The translations under genes and the position numbers were made by a program. Positions 59,915-64,000 of a stretch of DNA of 64,000 nucleotides are shown one piece after another. Origin of the DNA: Kibdelosporangium aridum (GTDB lineage: Bacteria; Actinomycetota; Actinomycetes; Mycobacteriales; Pseudonocardiaceae); NCBI RefSeq assembly GCF_900176515.1, contig NZ_FWXV01000003.1, forward strand, positions 961,122 through 1,025,121. The letters run 5' to 3'. The notes under the pieces were generated by a model, which was not told the origin of the DNA, made no database searches, and saw only the letters and a program-made list of their open reading frames with translations. Every line of letters starts with the position of its first letter. The stretch's first letter is position 1.

Positions 59915-61708
59915 CTATGAGATCGCACGGAGGAACCGGTCAGTCGCGTCAAGGGCCGGGGCGGAGGAACCGGCGTCGACGATCAGCACGGCGAACGCCA
60001 AGTCGCCCTGGTACCCGGCGAACCAGCCGTGGGAGTGCGTGCCGTCGCCGAATTGCGCGGTCCCGGTCTTGCCGCGCACGTCAGGGAGCTGCGTGATGCC
60101 ATGTCCCGAGTTGTTGGTGACGCCCTCACGCATCATGTCGCGCAGGGCGTCGAGGACGGGCGCGGGCAGCGGTTGGGGCGGTGTGTCCATCTTTGTCGGG
60201 GTGTCCCGGTACAGAGTGGCCTTCGGCACAGTTCCGCTTGCCACCGTGGAAGCCACGACGGCGACACCGAACGGCGACGCGAGGACCTTGCCCTGGCCGA
60301 AGCCGTCCTCGGCCCGCTCGGTCTTGTCCTGGGCAGGTGGCACCGACCCGGTGATCGTGGTGATGCCAGGGATGACGTAGTCCACGCCCAGTCCGAACTG
60401 GCGCGCCGCATTGGTCAGCGTGTCCGGCTGCATGTCCGCCGCGAGCTTGGCGAACGTCGTGTTGCACGAGAACGCGAACGCCGAGTGCAGCGGGATCGTG
60501 CCCTTGTCGAACCCTCCGGAGTTCGGGATCTCACGCGGCCCGATGACGGTCTTGCCCGGGCATGGCGAAGGCGTGTTCGCCTGCACGGTCCCGGCCTGCA
60601 AAGCGGCCCCGGCCGTGACCATCTTGAATGTCGATCCCGGTGGGAAGCGGCCGGTCAACGCGATCGCGCCCTGTGCGTCGGCAGGCGCGTTCTGGGCCAC
60701 CGCGAGCAACTCCCCTGACGACGGCTTCATCGCCACGAGAGCGGTCGCCTGCGGGATACCGTCGATCGCCGCCTCGGCAGCGGTCTGGATCTTGCGGCTG
60801 AGCGTGACGTTCGCCGCCGTGCCTGCCTCGGCGTCCTTGACGAAGATCTCCTCGACCTCGCCACCGGCCGCGTTGAGCGTCACCACCCGGAACCCGGGCT
60901 TGCCGGAGACCTGGCTCTCGACCTGTTTGCGGATGCTCGGCAGCAGTTGGGCGGCGAGGTTCCGGTCAACCGAAAGCAGTCGCGTCGACGTGGTGAACCG
61001 GACTCCGGGCAGTTCGTAGATCGCGGCCTTGGCTGTCTGGTAGTCCGCGTCCCGCAACGACACCACGGTGTAGGACTGGCCCTTGGGCGTCTTGGCCACC
61101 CCGTCCATGATCGACTGTTGCGTGATCGCCGGATCCAGCTTGCTCGCCTCGGCTGCCAGCGCCGCGGCCACCGCGGGCACATCGCCTGCCTTGGCGGGAT
61201 CCAGCAGAACGGACACCACTCTTTCCGGTGCCATCAGCGGCGCGCCATCGCGGTCGAGCACGGGCGCCTGCACGGCCTCTTTGTCGCGCACGCCAATGGT
61301 TTGCTGCGCACCGAGCTTGGGATGCACCACGGACGGTTCCCAGTGCACGCGCCAAGAGTCGTTGTCCGGCCGTACTTCCATCTCCCCGTCGTACGTCCAG
61401 TGCCGGTCGCGCCCCAGGTCCCAATCGGCCTTGAAGCGCACCCTGGCCGACTTGTCCTCCATCTCGGTCGACCCGGTGACCTCGGTCTTTATGCCCGCGG
61501 GCTTGAGCGCGCCACGGATGTTGTCAAGCAGCTTCTTGGCTGAGTCAGCCGCATCGGTACGGCCAGCCGCCCCCGCGGTGTCGCCGTTGGCCAATGCCGT
61601 CAGAAACTCGCCTGCGATGTCCTCGGCACTCGGGTCTGATCCGAACAACCCGCACCCGGCGACGGGCAGGACCAGTAGAAGTGCCGCGACAACCCCGGTT
61701 CGTCTCAC
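59915..61708 (-). CDS. Penicillin-binding lipoprotein (class B, NTF2-like N-domain)
   Basis: A 597-residue lipoprotein with lipobox LPVAGC (Cys about 19), an NTF2-like domain (DIAGEFLTALANGDTAGAA onward), a dimerisation domain, and a complete transpeptidase: S359-TFK (PPGSTFK), S414-CN416, and KTGTAQ at K547. It resembles the penicillin-binding lipoprotein Rv2864c by position and layout (recalled). Here all three motifs are intact, unlike in the PBP-like protein at 40.5 kb. Likely crosslinks peptidoglycan. Confidence 0.92.
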   Translation of the reverse strand: MRRTGVVAALLLVLPVAGCGLFGSDPSAEDIAGEFLTALANGDTAGAAGRTDAADSAKKLLDNIRGALKPAGIKTEVTGSTEMEDKSARVRFKADWDLGRDRHWTYDGEMEVRPDNDSWRVHWEPSVVHPKLGAQQTIGVRDKEAVQAPVLDRDGAPLMAPERVVSVLLDPAKAGDVPAVAAALAAEASKLDPAITQQSIMDGVAKTPKGQSYTVVSLRDADYQTAKAAIYELPGVRFTTSTRLLSVDRNLAAQLLPSIRKQVESQVSGKPGFRVVTLNAAGGEVEEIFVKDAEAGTAANVTLSRKIQTAAEAAIDGIPQATALVAMKPSSGELLAVAQNAPADAQGAIALTGRFPPGSTFKMVTAGAALQAGTVQANTPSPCPGKTVIGPREIPNSGGFDKGTIPLHSAFAFSCNTTFAKLAADMQPDTLTNAARQFGLGVDYVIPGITTITGSVPPAQDKTERAEDGFGQGKVLASPFGVAVVASTVASGTVPKATLYRDTPTKMDTPPQPLPAPVLDALRDMMREGVTNNSGHGITQLPDVRGKTGTAQFGDGTHSHGWFAGYQGDLAFAVLIVDAGSSAPALDATDRFLRAIS

Positions 61709-61744
61709 TCGCCGCAGTATGCCCGAGGGGTCCGACAGTTTTCG

Positions 61745-62590
61745 TTAAAACAGCACCGTGGCATAACACCCGACTTGGGTGAAGCCGATCCGCGTGTAGG
61801 CCGCCCGGGCCGGGGCGTTGTACGAGTTGACGTACAGGCTCGCGGTCCGTCCCATGCCTTTGACCAGGCGTTCCACCACGGCCGCGGTCCCGGCCGTGCC
61901 CAGGCCGCCGCCGCGCCGGTCGGGATGCACCCAGACGCCCTGGATCTGCCCGACGGACTTGGAAAGCGCCCCGATCTCGGCCTTGAAGACAACCTCGCCG
62001 CCCTCGAACCGGGCGAACGCCCGGCCACCGGCGATCAGCTCGGCGACGCGCGCGCGGTACCCGGCACCGCCGTCACCGACGCGGGGATCGACGCCGACCT
62101 CTTCGATGAACATCGCGATCGCGGCGGGGAGGTAGCGGTCGAGCTCATCCGGGCGAACCGGGCGAACCAGCGGATCTGGCTGCACGAGAGGCGAGCCGTT
62201 GATGGCCATCAGCGGCTGCTCAGGACGGACTTCCCGGGGCGGGCCCCATTCGGTCTCGAGCTCGGCCCACATCCCGAGGACCTGCTCGGCCGGGCCGACG
62301 AGGGACGAGCACATCCGCCGGCGCCGCAGCGCCCGGTCAGCGAAGCACCGCAGAGCGGCTTTGTTGCCACGCAACGGAATCAGGTTCGGTCCGACGTAGC
62401 ACAAGCCGTCAAGGCGGCCGTTGCGCATCGGCCGCACGTCGGCTCCCCACAGTTCGCCGCCCAGCCGCCAGGCGTCGAGCCCAGCAGCCTCGACACGGGC
62501 TGCCACCATGCAGCACGCGACCGGATCGGCGGCCAGCACGGCCCGCACCGCCATGCCGTCTCGTTCATCGAGTAACCGCGCGGAAGCCAT
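61745..62590 (-). CDS. GNAT acetyltransferase with DUF4081 N-domain
   Basis: A 281-residue protein: an N-terminal DUF4081 region (RLLDERDGMAVRAVLAADPVACCMVAARVE) and a C-terminal GNAT domain with GQIQGVWVHPDRRGGGLGTAGTAAVV (acetyl-CoA loop RRGGGLG) and ASLYVNSYNAPARAAYTRIGF. The ATG with AGG about 8 nt upstream is preferred over a GTG three codons earlier. Position next to ispG matches Rv2867c (recalled). Substrate unknown. Confidence 0.85.
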   Translation of the reverse strand: MASARLLDERDGMAVRAVLAADPVACCMVAARVEAAGLDAWRLGGELWGADVRPMRNGRLDGLCYVGPNLIPLRGNKAALRCFADRALRRRRMCSSLVGPAEQVLGMWAELETEWGPPREVRPEQPLMAINGSPLVQPDPLVRPVRPDELDRYLPAAIAMFIEEVGVDPRVGDGGAGYRARVAELIAGGRAFARFEGGEVVFKAEIGALSKSVGQIQGVWVHPDRRGGGLGTAGTAAVVERLVKGMGRTASLYVNSYNAPARAAYTRIGFTQVGCYATVLF

Positions 62591-62854
62591 CCGAAGCACC
62601 TACTAAGCGTGCCAGATGGAACCCGAAATCGAGGAGTCCTAGTCGGCAGGAGCCGGCTCTGGGCCCGCCCACACGAGGTGCGGTGTGGTGCCGGGGATGC
62701 TTCGGACGGACATCAAGGCGTCCTCAGGCTGGGCGAGGTTGGCAGCACTCGGTAACTTGCGATCGCATATTAGTGATCACGCAATGGGCCGGATGTGGTG
62801 GTCACGGACAGTCAGTGGATGATGTCCGGGAACGCGACCTCTGGAGGAACATTG

Positions 62855-63673
62855 GTGACGGACAACCCTCAGCGGGTCGCACTGGGGTCGTTCCTGCGCG
62901 ATCTCCGCCAGCGAGCTGGCAAACAGCTCACAGAGGTGGAAGACCTCATGGATTGGTACGACGGCAAGGCGAGCCGTGTGGAGGTCAGCGGCCGCGGCAT
63001 CGTGCCGGCGGAAGCGGAGAAGCTCGCGGAGTTCTACGGCGCTACAGCCAGTGACCGAGAATGGCTACGAGAACTCGCCATAGCCGCGAGGAAGAGAACG
63101 AAGCCCGCACACGTCGCCGACTTCGCCCAGTCCTACATCAACTTTGAGCGCCAGGCGGTCGAGATCTCTGTCTTCGACGACATGTTGGTCCCTGGGCTTG
63201 TGCAAACCGCCGCCTACGCGAGAGCCCTGCTGTCGACATCTCCGCGCGGCCAACTCGAGGAGCGGGTCAGGGATCGGATGGGGCGGCAGGCGATCCTCAT
63301 GCGAGCCGATCCGCCGGAGGTGAGGATCCTGCTCGGTGAGGCCGCCATCCACCAGCAAGTGGGTGGGCCGGCCGTGATGCGTGAGCAAGTGGGACATCTA
63401 CGGGAAGTGGCTGCGCGACTGCCGCACGTGTCGATCCGGGTCATTCCGTTCGTGGCGGGTGCGCACAGAGCTCTCGGAGTCGGGTTTCGCATCGTTCGTG
63501 TCGCGGACCCGGCGGAGCTCACCCGGGTCTACCTCGAAGGCCTCACCGAAGCGACATACATCCATAACGAAGACGAAGTTGACACGTACCTGAGCGCGTT
63601 CGAGCACCTTTGGGAGAACGTTGCCGCCAACGATCGGGAATCTGGAAGCATCCTTCGCAGGAACATGACCTGA
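62855..63673 (+). CDS. XRE-like regulator with DUF5753 domain
   Basis: A 272-residue protein of the XRE/DUF5753 group. The N-terminal helix-turn-helix is divergent (GSFLRDLRQRAGKQLTEVEDLMDWYDGKASRVEVSGRG), the C-terminal DUF5753 part contains INFERQAVEISVFDDMLVPGLVQTAAYARALL and HVSIRVIPFVAGAHRALG. It is coupled to a downstream DUF397 gene (TGATG overlap), the standard pair that controls development or secondary metabolism in actinobacteria. GGAGG precedes the GTG by about 7 nt. Confidence 0.9.
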   Translation: MTDNPQRVALGSFLRDLRQRAGKQLTEVEDLMDWYDGKASRVEVSGRGIVPAEAEKLAEFYGATASDREWLRELAIAARKRTKPAHVADFAQSYINFERQAVEISVFDDMLVPGLVQTAAYARALLSTSPRGQLEERVRDRMGRQAILMRADPPEVRILLGEAAIHQQVGGPAVMREQVGHLREVAARLPHVSIRVIPFVAGAHRALGVGFRIVRVADPAELTRVYLEGLTEATYIHNEDEVDTYLSAFEHLWENVAANDRESGSILRRNMT

Positions 63674-63837
63674 TGGCGGACAACTGCTGGCGGAAGCCGA
63701 GCCAGTCCGAGGGCGAGTCCAACTGCGTTGAGCTCGTCTCCACTTTGGATGAGGTCCGGGACTCGAAGAACCCTTCGGTCACGTTGTCCGTGCCCCGGAC
63801 CTCGTTAGCAACGTTCCTGGCTTCGCTCAAGCGGTAG
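63673..63837 (+). CDS. DUF397 protein
   Basis: A 54-residue DUF397 protein. CWRKPSQSEGESNCVELV has the family pattern W-R-K-S-x-S...NCVE, followed by RDSKNP and the hydrophobic end LATFLASLK. It overlaps the upstream XRE gene (TGATG) and is the small partner of that regulator. Confidence 0.9.
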   Translation: MADNCWRKPSQSEGESNCVELVSTLDEVRDSKNPSVTLSVPRTSLATFLASLKR

Positions 63838-63838
63838 C

Positions 63839-64000
63839 TCAGGACACCGAGACGACCGGCGACGTCCCGTCCACCGGCTCCATGTCCTCGGCGATCCTCA
63901 TCGCCTCTTCGATCAGCGTCTCGACGATCTGGTGTTCCGGCACGGTCTTGATGACCTTGCCCTTCACAAAGATCTGGCCCTTGCCATTCCCTGAGGCCAC
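63839..64000 (-). CDS. ispG: IspG/GcpE (4-hydroxy-3-methylbut-2-enyl diphosphate synthase), 3' end
   Basis: The visible C-terminal 53 residues read ASGNGKGQIFVKGKVIKTV, PEHQIVETLIEEAMRIAED and end with a short Val/Ser tail. This matches the IspG C-terminus that binds the substrate phosphate. IspG makes HMBPP in the MEP pathway. The start lies beyond the window. It converges on DUF397 and is the next anchor after the GNAT gene in related genomes (recalled). Confidence 0.88.
   Translation of the reverse strand: MASGNGKGQIFVKGKVIKTVPEHQIVETLIEEAMRIAEDMEPVDGTSPVVSVS

Noticed and set aside
1..64000. tRNA, rRNA, insertion sequence or phage attachment site
   Set aside because: No cloverleaf, transposase motifs, or flanking direct/inverted repeats of the expected type were seen by eye; a tRNA scan was not possible here.

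Overview
The window is high-GC actinobacterial chromosome, most likely from the order Pseudonocardiales. GTG starts are frequent, there is a mycothione reductase (mycothiol thiol chemistry), an XRE/DUF397 pair, a very long glycine-rich IF2, and a glycopeptide-type glycosyltransferase. From memory, the backbone follows the conserved block around M. tuberculosis Rv2838c-Rv2868c: rbfA, DUF503, infB, ylxR, nusA, rimP, two small Ala-rich genes, proS, a CysG-like siroheme gene, mtr, map, a penicillin-binding lipoprotein, a GNAT gene and ispG. Lineage-specific blocks are inserted between these anchors.

Layout. 1-6.5 kb: end of a methyltransferase gene, then the translation/transcription operon rimP-nusA-ylxR-infB-DUF503-rbfA (minus strand, convergent with the methyltransferase). 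6.6-15.9 kb: small secreted and membrane proteins, a PLP enzyme, YjbQ, a winged-helix regulator with a membrane partner, a secreted protein and a HAD phosphatase. 15.9-24.8 kb: proS, a class II aldolase/SDR fusion with mtnA (probable 5-deoxy-sugar or methylthio-sugar salvage), VOC protein, yaaA, DEAD-box helicase, CysG-like protein. 24.9-32 kb: hydrolase, DeoR regulator, sugar ABC importer without a binding protein, SDR, PhoX-like Tat protein. 32-42.4 kb: PIG-L deacetylase, CobM with a histone-H1-like tail, BioF, trypsin-like protease, M15 and M48 peptidases, PEBP protein, mtr, and a class A PBP whose transpeptidase motifs are all lost.

42.4-46.3 kb is the most unusual part. A small chaplin-like secreted protein lies beside a secreted protein whose mature chain is an almost perfect run of 23 twelve-residue Asn/His/Asp/Thr/Val repeats (a predicted beta-solenoid or amyloid-like surface protein). 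A fossil fragment of a PBP gene follows, then a three-gene unit of small membrane protein, ECF sigma factor and partner protein. 46.3-50.6 kb: HhH protein and HrpA helicase, divergent from a FadR-type regulator. 51.3-52.15 kb: non-coding stretch with two consensus DnaA boxes and a 15-bp degenerate tandem repeat array.

52.15-57.75 kb holds a tightly coupled operon (SDR, flavin monooxygenase of Baeyer-Villiger type, NHL/SMP-30-like beta-propeller, SDR) divergent from a TetR regulator, with a perfect 11-bp inverted repeat in the shared promoter. The order suggests alcohol to ketone to ester or lactone, followed by hydrolysis. It is followed by an isolated vancomycin-type glycosyltransferase, map, a PBP lipoprotein, GNAT, an inserted XRE/DUF397 pair and the 3' end of ispG. 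I saw no rRNA, tRNA, CRISPR array, transposase or complete mobile element.
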